Shown piece by piece: positions 25,263 through 34,600 of a DNA stretch of 64,000 nucleotides; positions within the stretch are counted from its first letter, which is position 1; each line of letters begins with the position of its first letter. Under the pieces are notes generated by a model that saw only the letters and a program-made list of their open reading frames with translations, was not told the origin of the DNA and did no database searches. The DNA is from Streptomyces toyocaensis (GTDB lineage: Bacteria; Actinomycetota; Actinomycetes; Streptomycetales; Streptomycetaceae), in contig NZ_JFCB01000013.1 of the NCBI RefSeq assembly GCF_000725125.1, forward strand, positions 62,001 through 126,000, read 5' to 3'. The position numbers and the translations under genes were made by a program.

Positions 25263-26246
25263 ATGCCCTCCGTGGACCCATTGAGCGCGCTGCTGAGCGG
25301 TATCCGGGCCGAGGGGTCGGTCGTCAGCCGTGCCGTACTGACGGTGCCCTGGACCATCCGCTTCGTCGACGACGCGCCGCTCATCATGATCAGCGTGCTG
25401 CGCGGTGGCGGGACCCTGCTGCTGCCCGACGGAACCGAACGAGCGATCGGCGCGGGCGACACGGCCATCGTCCGCGGCCCCGCACCGTTCCACCTCGCGG
25501 ACCGTCCTGCCACCATCCACAGCGCTCACGCCGCATACGAGCTCGCCTGTTTCACCACCAACGCCGAGTGCACCGCCCAGGAACTCGGAGGTATCCACTG
25601 GGATGAGGACGCGGATGAGGCGACGGCGCTCATCGTGGGTGCCTATCGCGCCTCGGGCCACCGCCACGAGCGGCTCCTGCGTGCCCTCCCGCCCGTCCTG
25701 GTGGTGAAGGAGGACGCAGAGGTCTGTGCCTGGCTGGAGACCGCCGCCACCGACGCCGCCCAGCACTCGGCAGGTTCACAGGCGCTGATGGACCGGCTCC
25801 TCGACTGGGCCCTCGTGTGCACGCTGCGCAGTTGGTTCGACAAGGCCGGAGCCGACGCGCCCAGTTGGTACAGGGGCCTCGCCGACCCGATCCTCGCCCC
25901 AGCCCTGCAGGCCTTCCACGACCGGCCCGCCGAAGCCTGGACGGTGGCGTCACTGGCCGCTCAAGCCGGCGTCTCCCGGGCACTGTTCGCCAAGCGCTTC
26001 ACCCGGCTGATGGGGCGCCCGCCCCTCTCCTACCTCACCGAGTGCCGCATGGACGAGGCCGAGGTGCTTCTGTCCGACACGGACCTCGGCATCGCCCAGA
26101 TCGCCAGGTCCGTTGGCTATGCCGACGCTTTCGGCTTCAGTGCCGCCTTCAAGCGCCACAAGGGCCTGAGCCCCAGCACATTCCGCGCCACGGCGACGGC
26201 GGCGGGTTCCAGGGCTCTCAACTCTGCCCGGCCGACGGCGCGATAG
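25263..26246 (+). CDS. AraC family transcriptional regulator
   Basis: 327 residues from the ATG at 25263. The N-terminal ~180 residues are a cupin-like AraC_binding domain of the type found in regulators of dehydrogenase genes (MISVLRGGGTLLLPDGTE, GAGDTAIVRGPAPFHLAD). The C-terminal ~100 residues hold two helix-turn-helix units: WTVASLAAQAGVSRALFAKR and LGIAQIARSVGYADAFGFSA followed by FKRHKGLSPSTFR. It is divergent from the quinone reductase gene and is probably its regulator. Confidence 0.9.
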   Translation: MPSVDPLSALLSGIRAEGSVVSRAVLTVPWTIRFVDDAPLIMISVLRGGGTLLLPDGTERAIGAGDTAIVRGPAPFHLADRPATIHSAHAAYELACFTTNAECTAQELGGIHWDEDADEATALIVGAYRASGHRHERLLRALPPVLVVKEDAEVCAWLETAATDAAQHSAGSQALMDRLLDWALVCTLRSWFDKAGADAPSWYRGLADPILAPALQAFHDRPAEAWTVASLAAQAGVSRALFAKRFTRLMGRPPLSYLTECRMDEAEVLLSDTDLGIAQIARSVGYADAFGFSAAFKRHKGLSPSTFRATATAAGSRALNSARPTAR

Positions 26247-26562
26247 GCGAGGAATGCGCCAGGACGGCGGCCCTGGTGACCTGAGTCGCCGCACGACGGC
26301 CCGGGCGCGCCGAAAACGTGGACGCATCCGTTGTGGAAGTGGCACCGCGTGGCTGCCATATCCGGCGCCCCTCCTCAGTACGCGGACGAACTCGTCGCAC
26401 CGTGACCTCGGCGTTCATGTCCCGCTGTCGTGAAGGCTGGCGCAGCAGGGCCGCGGAGGGGTGTGTGTCTCGACGAGGTGTGATCGCGTGGATGCCCCGG
26501 GTCGGGGCATCGATGAGGTCTGCTTTGTCGCAGGCATCGCGCCGCCTCCACGCTGGGACGCA
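26247..26562. other. Intergenic region without recognisable content
   Basis: 316 bp after the AraC gene. Short open frames on both strands have mixed codon bias and no recognisable motif. I see no terminator-grade hairpin and no gene. Confidence 0.35.
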
Positions 26563-26775
26563 TGACCGCACCGCACACGATCGCCGTCCGCCGTCCGGCC
26601 GTGGACGAAGCGCCCCGCGGCCGCCGCATCGACGCCGTAGACGTCCACGGCACCGTCGCGATCGCAACCATGACGCTCTGCACGGCGCGGACACCTTCAC
26701 CGATGTCTTCCTGCTGGTCCACGCCGACGGCCGCTGGTGCGTCGCCAACAAGGCAGCTGTATCGGATTGCCGCCG
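26563..26775 (+). pseudogene. NTF2-like/lumazine-binding-type protein remnant, frameshifted
   Basis: One frame reads RIDAVDVHGTVAIATMTL and the next continues HGADTFTDVFLLVHADGRWC then VANKA. Together they give the C-terminal strands of a SnoaL/lumazine-binding-like NTF2 domain (V-x-V-x-G-x-x-A-x-A ... FTDxFLLVxxDGRWxIxNK). The N-terminal half is missing and a frameshift splits the rest near 26680. It is a decayed gene. Confidence 0.55.
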
Positions 26776-26854
26776 GACCGACCGGTCGGAAGCCCGGCCG
26801 CAGTTCCCGAGCCGCGATTGCTGATCGCCGCTCGCACCGGGTACACGGGGCGGC

Positions 26855-27616
26855 ATGGCGGAATGGATTCAGGCAGGCGGCTGGGGATTGCTGGCAGGCA
26901 GCGCCCTGCTGCTGGGAGCAGTATGCGGCTACTGGCTGCGCGTGCCGCAGAAGGCCATCGCGCTCGTCATGGCCTTCGGCTCCGGCGTCCTTCTCTCGGC
27001 CGTCTCATTCGAGCTGATCGGTGAAGCCTACGACCAAGGCGGGCTCGGCCCGGCGGCCGTGGGAACAGTGGCCGGAGCAGCGGCCTATACGACGGGCAAC
27101 GTCTGGCTGGCCCGCCGGGGAGCCCGCCACCGCAAGCGATCAGGCCATCACCCTCGTCAGGCCCAGCCCTCCGAGCAGGGACACAACGGCTCAGGGCTGG
27201 CCCTGGCGCTGGGCGCGCTGCTGGACGGCGTACCGGAGTCGGCGGTGATCGGCGTCAGTCTGCTGGAGGGCGGCGCGGTCAGCCTGGTGACGGTGGCAGC
27301 GGTGTTCATCAGCAACATCCCGGAAGGCTTGTCGAGCGCGGCCGGGATGAAGAAGGCCGGGCGCAGCAAGGGCTACGTCTTCGGGGTCTGGGCAGCCATC
27401 GCCGCCGCGAGCACCGTCTCCGCCATCCTTGGCTACACCGTCGTCGGGGGATTCTCCCCGGCCGTGGTCGCCGCGGTGACTGCCGTGGCCGCGGGCGCGA
27501 TCCTGACCATGATCGCGGACACGATGATCCCCGAAGCGTTCCAGGAGGCTCACCTGGCGATTGGGCTGGTCACGGTCTGCGGCTTCCTGGTCTCGTTCGC
27601 ACTCTCCCATGCCTGA
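26855..27616 (+). CDS. ZIP family metal transporter
   Basis: 253 residues, about eight transmembrane segments. The central pair carries the metal-binding motifs: LGALLDGVPESAVIGVSL (TM4, with D/E in place of the usual H-N) and VAAVFISNIPEGLSSAAGM (TM5, SNIPEG where ZIPs have HNxPEG). A polar, histidine-containing loop (RRGARHRKRSGHHPRQ) between TM3 and TM4 is typical for ZIP. The substitutions suggest altered metal preference. The actual ion and direction are unknown. A strong terminator follows. Confidence 0.83.
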   Translation: MAEWIQAGGWGLLAGSALLLGAVCGYWLRVPQKAIALVMAFGSGVLLSAVSFELIGEAYDQGGLGPAAVGTVAGAAAYTTGNVWLARRGARHRKRSGHHPRQAQPSEQGHNGSGLALALGALLDGVPESAVIGVSLLEGGAVSLVTVAAVFISNIPEGLSSAAGMKKAGRSKGYVFGVWAAIAAASTVSAILGYTVVGGFSPAVVAAVTAVAAGAILTMIADTMIPEAFQEAHLAIGLVTVCGFLVSFALSHA

Positions 27617-27641
27617 TGACTCGAGTGGACGAGAGGAGGCG

Positions 27642-27673
27642 AGGTGCCCGCCGCGGGGTCACGGTGGGCACCT
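27642..27673 (+). terminator. Hairpin terminator after ZIP gene
   Basis: AGGTGCCC at 27642-27649 pairs with GGGCACCT at 27666-27673. The stem extends inward with G-U and CCG/CGG pairs to 12 bp around an 8-nt loop, 25 bp after the ZIP stop codon. Confidence 0.7.
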
Positions 27674-27866
27674 CTGCGACGACGCGTTCACTTCTCCGGA
27701 CGGGTGGGTGGGGCGGCTCCGCCCGGTGATCCGTCGGCGCGAACGGGACGTTGTTACTTCAGATAGGGGCCGTCCTTCCCGATCTTCCCCGGGCCGTTGA
27801 GGACGTAGACGCGGAGATTGCGCCTTGCAGCGGTCGGGAGGTTACTCGTACATGACAGGCCCCTAA
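27674..27866. other. Gene debris before the starch-binding relic
   Basis: On the minus strand, ending at a TAA at 27754-27756, a short frame reads NLRVYVLNGPGKIGKDGPYL, a plausible protein C-terminus I cannot assign. Nothing else is recognisable. Confidence 0.3.
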
Positions 27867-27959
27867 AGGGTCCGCGCACGGCTCCTGCCGGGGGTCGGGG
27901 GCGAGGACATCTACGTCACCGGCAACAACTCCAAGCTCGGCAACGGGAGTCCAGACACC
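27867..27959 (+). pseudogene. Starch-binding domain (CBM20-like) remnant
   Basis: In frame from 27867: LLPGVGGEDIYVTGNNSKLG then NGSPDT. The pattern (G-x-x-[IV]-Y-V-x-G-N-x-x-x-L-G-N) is the opening strand region of family 20 carbohydrate-binding modules found at the end of amylases. The frame has stops just upstream and loses similarity downstream. The match is short and by eye only. Confidence 0.4.
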
Positions 27960-28292
27960 CGGTGTGCTGGACGACCTCTACGGCGCAACGCGCGCCCAGG
28001 GCCGGACTCGTGGCGGCTTCACGCGCTGACAGTGCCGCCCGGGGCGGGTGAGGGGCGATCGCTTTCGGCCGTGTCGCGACCGCTGCGCTCATTGCGGTCA
28101 TGTCTTCGCTTGTCTACGGCTGCACGGCCTGGTGGCAGGAGTAGGACGTGCCGCTTCATCCGGCTGTCGCGTCGCTCGATCCGTGGGTTCATCCGCCCGG
28201 CTGTGCCGCGTCATCGTGCGGTGCGCTGACACCTCAACCCGCTGAGCTGCTCGTTCACGACAACCCGCGTCTCTCGCGGCCATGGAGACTGA

Positions 28293-28377
28293 TGCCGCAA
28301 GGCAATGAAACTTGCCGCAAAAGTTTTCACGGCCACGTCGGGATCCGTACTCTGAGAGTGTCCGTTCACTAAGTGAA
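28293..28377 (+). promoter_or_regulatory. Repeats upstream of the amylase inhibitor gene
   Basis: TGCCGCAA occurs twice, at 28293-28300 and 28313-28320, exactly 20 bp apart (two helical turns). Just before the gene, TTCACT-A-AGTGAA at 28365-28377 is a perfect 6-1-6 palindrome next to the ribosome-binding site (AAGGGG). The region is AT-richer than its surroundings and is the likely promoter/operator of the inhibitor gene. Confidence 0.5.
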
Positions 28378-28390
28378 GGGGAACACTTCG

Positions 28391-28720
28391 ATGAAGCGGT
28401 TCTTGCGTTCAACTTTCATGGCTTGCGGGGCGGCGCTGGCTATAGCGGCGTCCGCCACGGTGGCCCACGCCGAGTCCCAGGAGAGCACGGGGAACGAAGC
28501 CCCCGTGCCCGCATGCCTGACGTACAGTCCGGGATGGCGCTACACGTTCGTGATGAACGACTGCTCCACCGCCCACCGGGTGAAGGTCTTGTACGGCGAC
28601 GGAACGGACGTGCCCTGCCAGGAGGTGGCCGCGCGAAACTGGTTCACCTTCCCGGGGTACGGCACCACCGGGAACACGGTGGAGGGCATCGTTCTGTGCG
28701 ACCCCACCGAAGGTGCCTGA
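28391..28720 (+). CDS. Tendamistat-family proteinaceous alpha-amylase inhibitor
   Basis: 109 residues. Residues 1-27 are a signal peptide ending ATVAHA. The mature ~82-residue protein has the tendamistat cysteine pattern: Cys spacings of 15, 17 and 26 intervening residues, against 15, 17 and 27 in tendamistat, implying two disulfides. The inhibitory WRY triad is present in PGWRYTF. The family folds as a small beta-barrel that plugs the active site of animal alpha-amylases. AAGGGG precedes the ATG. A starch-binding-domain-like relic lies 430 bp upstream, suggesting that an amylase once stood here. Confidence 0.85.
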   Translation: MKRFLRSTFMACGAALAIAASATVAHAESQESTGNEAPVPACLTYSPGWRYTFVMNDCSTAHRVKVLYGDGTDVPCQEVAARNWFTFPGYGTTGNTVEGIVLCDPTEGA

Positions 28721-28868
28721 CCGTACGATCGCTCGCCACGCTGAACGGTGACGACTTCATGTCCGGTCCCGCGGGCGTTCAGGCCTTGCCGGACCGGACG
28801 GCAACCTGCGCCCCCTGGCCGCCACCTCACCACCATCCACGGCGACGTCGCCCTCTAGGGTCCGTGCT

Positions 28869-29339
28869 GTGAGTGACTACTATGACCTGTTCCTGGCTGT
28901 GGATCTGCCGCCGGATCTGCCTGAGCCGACGCTTCAGGAGCTGAGGTGGCTCCTGGGGCAGTCAGAAGCGCCACCGGTGCTGGAGTCGGCCGACTGGGAA
29001 CCCTGGGGTGGACCGTGGCAGGTCTTCGCCGGTGGTTCGGCAAGCCACTCGTTCGACGGCGCAGACACCTCCCTGTTGGTCCCGGCCGTGGACAGACCGA
29101 ATCCGGATGGCGGTGTGCCATGGGCTCTGACCATCCGGACGGGTATCCATGAGGACGAGTTCGGGGTGGTGATGGAGGTCGTTGAGTGGCTTCTGCGGCA
29201 GGCGACCACCCAGGGGTGGGTCGGGTTTCTCCGCTACTCGGCTTCGCATGGCGTGCAGCACGTGATACGCCATGAGGGAGGGTTCGATGTCGTTGATGTA
29301 CGTAATGCCTGGAAGCAGATCAGTAGGTCGTGGTCGTAG
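28869..29339 (+). CDS. Hypothetical protein
   Basis: 156 residues from GTG 28869. It is acidic and Trp-rich, with no signal peptide or membrane segment. Visible segments are YYDLFLAVDLPPDLPEPTLQ, WEPWGGPWQVFAGGSASHSF and WALTIRTGIHEDEFGVVMEV. I do not recognise the family with confidence; the composition resembles small cytoplasmic streptomycete proteins found beside toxin or immunity genes. Codon bias is normal, so it is probably real. Confidence 0.6.
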   Translation: MSDYYDLFLAVDLPPDLPEPTLQELRWLLGQSEAPPVLESADWEPWGGPWQVFAGGSASHSFDGADTSLLVPAVDRPNPDGGVPWALTIRTGIHEDEFGVVMEVVEWLLRQATTQGWVGFLRYSASHGVQHVIRHEGGFDVVDVRNAWKQISRSWS

Positions 29340-29738
29340 TGGTGGCCCGCCTGCAGCCGGCCCGGGTGGTGCAGCTGCCTGTCGCCTGGCCGTAGGGTGC
29401 CTCCCCGAGTGTGTGAGGGCTCCGCCGCTTCCGGTGTGGCGAAGGTAGGCCCGATCGTCGTTGCGGGCGTTCAGCACCCAGTCGGAGCCGTGGCCGTAAG
29501 TGCGGCGAGTTCGAGGTTGCCGCGGACCGGGGTGGGGGAGCCGTTGGGGCGGAAGCCGAGCGCGGGTACCCGAGGCGCTGATCTCCTCCCGTAGCTCCCG
29601 TGCCGCAGGGCGGTGTTGCATTCCTTTCCGCCCGCGCGGCCACCGATCCAATTGCGGCCGACATCGCGCAGGGAGGCTGCGTGCACGGTGCGCACCACGC
29701 CGGCTCGACGATCAGCGCTCTCACGGCGACAACACCCT
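29340..29738. other. Intergenic region
   Basis: 399 bp between convergent genes. Several short minus-strand frames run through it, but none has family features. No hairpin of terminator quality was found. Confidence 0.35.
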
Positions 29739-30113
29739 TCAGGTGACCGCCTCGAGCACGGGAGTCTGTTGGTATACGGCCAGCGCCCACTCAGTCCCTC
29801 GTCGCACATAGACACTCGACATCAGTGCCGTGAATACAGGATCCGCGCCTTCCCGATACGCTCGCCCACGATAGACCAGGACGGCAGAGGATTCACTGAG
29901 CGGAATGATTCGCTCCTCTGTGATCTCGTAGGTCCGCCAGGGCGGCGCTTCACTGAGCGAATCGATGACATTCTGCCGGTGGAACACATGGCCGTGCGCC
30001 AGCACCATGACGCCGTTCTCTGTCATCAACCGACCGTAGAAATCCGCGCCGGTGCCGTCGCACAGTGACCGCCAACCGCGATGCTCCAGCTCCAGAAGCT
30101 CTTCCCATTCCAT
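29739..30113 (-). CDS. NTF2-like (DUF4440/SnoaL-type) protein
   Basis: 124 residues. EWEELLELEHRGWRSLCDGT then GADFYGRLM is the N-terminal helix set of the DUF4440 branch. HGHVFHRQNVIDSL and SSAVLVYRGRAYREG followed by VYVRRGTEWALAVYQQTPV form the cone-shaped beta-sheet. Members are small enzymes or ligand-binding proteins without common chemistry. The complete size and order of elements indicate an intact gene, in contrast to the NTF2-like relic at 26.6 kb. Confidence 0.8.
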   Translation of the reverse strand: MEWEELLELEHRGWRSLCDGTGADFYGRLMTENGVMVLAHGHVFHRQNVIDSLSEAPPWRTYEITEERIIPLSESSAVLVYRGRAYREGADPVFTALMSSVYVRRGTEWALAVYQQTPVLEAVT

Positions 30114-30356
30114 GTGCCGACCGTACCGAGATCTCCGCCCTCAATCGAAAAGCCGCTCCTGTCGACGATCAGTGAATCGCGCACCGATCAACCAACCCGG
30201 GCAACCACACCCGACCCGCAAACTCGCTTGTCTCGACGACACTGGGGCGCCCGCGTTCTTCTCTGGAGCGGAACCGTCGGCCCTGTCCGACTCACACGTT
30301 CCACGCAAAGTGGGAACGGCAGTCGGCGTTTCACCGCGGGGCGCGTCCCGGTGTGT

Positions 30357-31166
30357 TCAGGCGCCGCCCTTGCGGAGCATGTCGTCGATCCGGGCGCCCT
30401 CCGCCGCCCCGACCCCGTCCGCACCGAGGGTGACACCCAACGCCTCGGCGAGCGCGCGGTGGTGGACGTCGACGGCCGACTCGATGAGAGTCGCCAGATC
30501 GTCCAGACCGGTGCGCGCCCGGCGCCACCCGGTGAGGAAGACGCAGGCTCCGACGACGAGAGCCGGCCACCACACGATCCCCACCAGTGCGTAGAGGAAG
30601 CCCCAGCCGGCCAGGGACACCGCGTCGGCGAAGGCGGCCCGCGCGCTGATCACCGGCCTGCGTGCCTCGTCGCCCAGCAGCAGCCACAGCCGGGGCCAGG
30701 CCGTCGAGGCGTCGAACCAGTACTGCGCCCGCGTCCGCGCCTCGACCAGCCTGATCCGGTCGCTCATCCAGGTCCGCCGCTGCGGCAGGTACGCCGCCAC
30801 GGTCGCCACCCCGGCCCGCTCGGCCGCGCGCACCGCCCTGCGGCGCCGCCGCCCGCCACCGGAGGGCCCGGCGCTCAGCCACACCCACTCGACGGCCACG
30901 CCCAACTCACTCGCGAGGGCGCCCACCACGCCCGCCGCGAGCAGCGCCAGCCCGACGTCCACCGCCGCCCCGGACGGCTCCCGGCGCCAGCCGCGCCACA
31001 CCGCCTCGGCCCACACCCTCAACTCGTCGGCGCTCAGCGCCCCTTCGTGACCGAGGTGCCGGCCCGCCACCGCCACGGCGACCAGCAGCAGGCCCGGCAG
31101 CAGCACGGCGGTGAACCAGCGGCTGTTCACATGCCGGTTCAGTTCGGCGAGTACACCCGTGAGCAT
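30357..31166 (-). CDS. Membrane protein beside CHAT protease gene
   Basis: 269 residues. The N-terminus has a transmembrane helix (WFTAVLLPGLLLVAVAVAG, ~17-35), then LALLAAGVVGALASELGVAV (~72-91). A basic loop GGGRRRRRAVRAAERAG follows. A further pair lies near SLAGWGFLYALVGIVWWPAL (~190-209) and VVGACVFLTGW (~210-220). The soluble C-terminal ~45 residues are helical. No family is recognised. Together with the 125-residue gene 6 bp upstream it forms an operon divergent from the CHAT gene, so it may anchor or be cleaved by that protease. Confidence 0.72.
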   Translation of the reverse strand: MLTGVLAELNRHVNSRWFTAVLLPGLLLVAVAVAGRHLGHEGALSADELRVWAEAVWRGWRREPSGAAVDVGLALLAAGVVGALASELGVAVEWVWLSAGPSGGGRRRRRAVRAAERAGVATVAAYLPQRRTWMSDRIRLVEARTRAQYWFDASTAWPRLWLLLGDEARRPVISARAAFADAVSLAGWGFLYALVGIVWWPALVVGACVFLTGWRRARTGLDDLATLIESAVDVHHRALAEALGVTLGADGVGAAEGARIDDMLRKGGA

Positions 31167-31172
31167 CGCGCG

Positions 31173-31550
31173 TCACGCCGTCGGCCGCATGGCCGCACCG
31201 AAGGCATGGCACACCGGCACGTGCCCCTGCGCGTCGCGGCCCGCCGTCCGGTCGCACCGCTCGCGCGGACAGACGTAGGTGCCCGCGCCGACCGGCGTCG
31301 TCCGCGTGGCGCCCGGGAAGCCGACCAGGCCGAGCAGGTCGCGACCCGACCAGACACGGACGGCCTCCGGGTCGCCGTCCCGCACCCACTTGTGCACCGC
31401 GCGCACCGCCGAACCGCCCTCCTGGACCCGGGCCACGTCCCGGTCCAGCCGCTCACCGACACCCGTCCGCCGCGCCTGCTCGCGCAACCCCGGCAACCGG
31501 GCGCACCAGACGGCGAGCGCCTCGGACTCGGTCGGCTCCTCGGACGTCAT
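31173..31550 (-). CDS. Small zinc-ribbon-like protein beside CHAT protease gene
   Basis: 125 residues from the ATG at 31550. The N-terminal ~85 residues are helical and charged (LREQARRTGVGERLDRDVAR). The C-terminal ~40 residues carry YVCPRERCDR ... HVPVCHAFG, a C-x4-C ... C-x-H arrangement that could bind zinc. Similar small cysteine-bearing proteins accompany actinobacterial conflict-system proteases, but I cannot name a family. The gene is divergent from the CHAT gene (117 bp between starts) and is 6 bp from the membrane-protein gene. Confidence 0.68.
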   Translation of the reverse strand: MTSEEPTESEALAVWCARLPGLREQARRTGVGERLDRDVARVQEGGSAVRAVHKWVRDGDPEAVRVWSGRDLLGLVGFPGATRTTPVGAGTYVCPRERCDRTAGRDAQGHVPVCHAFGAAMRPTA

Positions 31551-31667
31551 GGACCCTCCGCGCAAGAATGGTCACCCTGAGGTGACCGGTCGTATCCTTG
31601 TGTGCCTGTCGTGCCGTCAGGGTGCCACAGGCCAGATGGGTGAGGGCAGGGAAATGGATGGGGCGGG

Positions 31668-34600
31668 ATGAGGTTACGGGCCTGGGGTGATCCCGAGCGG
31701 CGGATCGAGGACAGCGTCACCCGGTACCTGAGCACCGGACGCGCTACCGAGGTCGACCGTCCCCAACTCCTGCGGGACGCAGACCGATTGCTGGCCCAGG
31801 CCGCCGAGGCGCCGCCCCGCTCGCCCGAGCGGGAGCGCGCGCTGCGACTGGTGGGCCTGCTCTACCTGGCCCGCGAACTGTTCCTGCGCCAGGGCGCCGT
31901 ACTCTCCGAGGCCTCCCACATCGCCGCCGCCCTGGGCCTGTTGCACGACACCCGGCCGCAGTTGCTCCCCGAGCCCCTGTGGGACCTGGCCGTCGAGTTC
32001 GGCGCCGACCCGGCGACCCGCGCCGAGACCGCCGCCTCGTTCGCGCAGGCCGAGAAGGACGGCGGCGCCGACCCCCTCGCCTTCCTCGTCGCGCTGGAAC
32101 ACGCCGTGGCCGACCTGCCCCGGAACCACCCGCGCCGGTGCCCCTACGCGCTGCTCCTCGCCGTCCACTGGCTCGAACGCGCCGGGACCTTCCAGGACGC
32201 GGGCGACCTCGACCGCGCCGAACAGTGGGGACGCGCCGCACTCGCGCTCACCGCCACCGGCGACCCCACACGCGTCGCCGCGCTGCACGCCCTCGTCGCC
32301 ACCCTCACCCGCCAGACAGCCCGGCACGACACGGCCACCCACGCGGGAGCCGCCGTACGGATGTGCCGCAAGTACCTCGCCGCCGTACCGCCCGGCCAGG
32401 GCGAACACCTCGCCGTACGCTTCTCCTTGGGCACCAGCCTCAAGGCCCGCCACGCCCACACCCGGGCGTCGCGCGACCTCGACGAGGCGGTGGACGTGCT
32501 GCGGAGTGCCGTCGCCGACGCCCAGCGCGCAGGCGGCCCGGCACCGGACCAGCTCAGGAGCTTCGCGGCGACGCTGTACGACCGCTACGTCCGCGAGCAC
32601 GCCCAGGAAGACCTGGACGAGGCGCTGGGCGCGATGAAGGAGGCCGTGTCCACGGCCGTCGCGCGTGGCGGCCCGGCGGCGGCGTCGGCCCTGCGGACGG
32701 AACTGGCCGCCCTGGAACAGGAGAACGCCGCCCGCCGTGGCCTGGACGTGACCCGCCGGCCGCTCCGCCGCCCACCGACGCCCCACCAGCGCGCCGAGGA
32801 GGGGCGCCGGCTGGTCGACCGCTCCCAGACACCGGAGGGCGGCCCGCTCACCCTCGACCAGGGCATCGAACTGCTCGGCGGCGCGCTGCGCGAGCTGCCC
32901 CCGGACTTCCCCGACCGCGCGCCCTACGCCGCCTACCTGGGCCAGGCACTGCTGAACCGTTACGAGGCCGAGCAGGACGCGGCGGACCTGGACGCGGCCG
33001 AGGAGACGGTCCGGCACGCGGTGCGGCTGTGTCCCGAGGGCGACGGCAACCAGGCGCCGTTCCGCACCCTGCTGGCCATGACCGCTGACGCCCGCCACCA
33101 ACGCCTCGGCACCCCTGAGACCCGCGACGCGGCCGTCCAGCGGTGGCGCGACCTGCTGTCCCGGCCGCTCGACCTGACCGGATACCGCCGAAGGACCCTG
33201 CACCGGCTCGGTGCCCACCTCGTCGCCCGCCACGAGGACACCGGCACCCTCTCCGACCTCGACGAGGGCGTGGACGCCCTGCGGCAGGCCCTCGACGCGG
33301 CCGGCCCCGCCGACGGGGAACACGGCCCCGTCGCCCTCGACCTCGCCGCTGCCCTGCTCCGCCGCCAAGAGCACAGCGGCACCGCGCGCGACCTCGACGA
33401 GGCGCGCACCTGCCTCACGGCCGCGCTGGACCGCCTCACGCCCGACGACCCCCGGCACATCCGCGCCCGCGACCTGCTGGTCACCGTGACCGAACGCCGA
33501 CGCGAGGTCCACACGCGGCACGAGGAGAAGGCGGCGCCGGTCCTGCGCTCCAGCACCCTTGTCTCAGGCCCGGCCGACCAGCCCGCCGTGCCGGCCGACC
33601 AGGCGGGCAGCGACCCCGACGAACTCAGCTCCGTCGTCCGTCACAGCAACCGCGTCAACACCCTCCTCGGACACTTCCTGCACACCGGCGACACCGAGGC
33701 CCTCACGGAGGCCGTCGACATCAGCCGCCGTCTGCTCGCCGGCATGCCGGACACCCACCCCTACCAGGCACTCGTCCACGCGGACCTGGGCGCCGGACTG
33801 CTGCTGCGCTTCGAGCACGAGGGTGACCCCCGTGACCTCGACGCCGCCGTCGACCACCTGCGGCGAGGCGCGCACGGTCCCGACGCCACCGTCCAGCAAC
33901 TGCGGAACCAGCTGAACCGCCAGGACCTCACCGTCGAGGAACTCGACCGCATGACCGGCGGCTCGCTCACCGGAGTCCTCGAACTGACCGGCGGCCGCGG
34001 CAAGGAACTCGCCCACCTCGCCGGCGCCCTCGTCCGCCGGTTCGAACGCGACGGCGCCGCAGGCGACCTGGAGGAAGCGGTCGCCTCCGCACGCCGCGCG
34101 GTCGAGACGACCCCCGTCGACAGCACCGTCGACCTGCACGACCGGCAGGCCATGCTCGGCCTCGTCCTGCTGACCCGGTACCGGCACACCGGCCACCGCA
34201 CCGACCTCGACCAGTGCGTCGATTCCGGGCGCGCCGTCCTCGCCCTCACCGACGACATCGTGGGCGGCCCGCCCGGCGAGCACCGGCGTGGCGCCCTCAC
34301 TGCACTGTGCAACCGCCTGCGCATGCGCTACCTGCTCACCGACGACGCCGACGACCTCGAGGAGTCCGTCGCCGCCGGACGGGAGGCCGTGCGGCTCCAG
34401 CCGCCGGGGACCTCGGACGAGTACCTGCTGACCAACCTCAGCCTCGCCCTGTGGGATCGGTGGGTCCGGCACGGCGAGGCCGCCGACCTCGACGAGGCGA
34501 TCGAGCTCACCGGCACGGTCGCCCACGCGCTGCATCCTTCCTCCCCCCGACGCGCCCATGTCCTGCGCACCCTCGCCCGGATGCTGGGCGACCGCAGCCT

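Noticed and set aside
26247..26562. Possible transposase-like fragment on the minus strand (KADLIDAPTRG)
   Set aside because: Too short and without catalytic motifs to assign.
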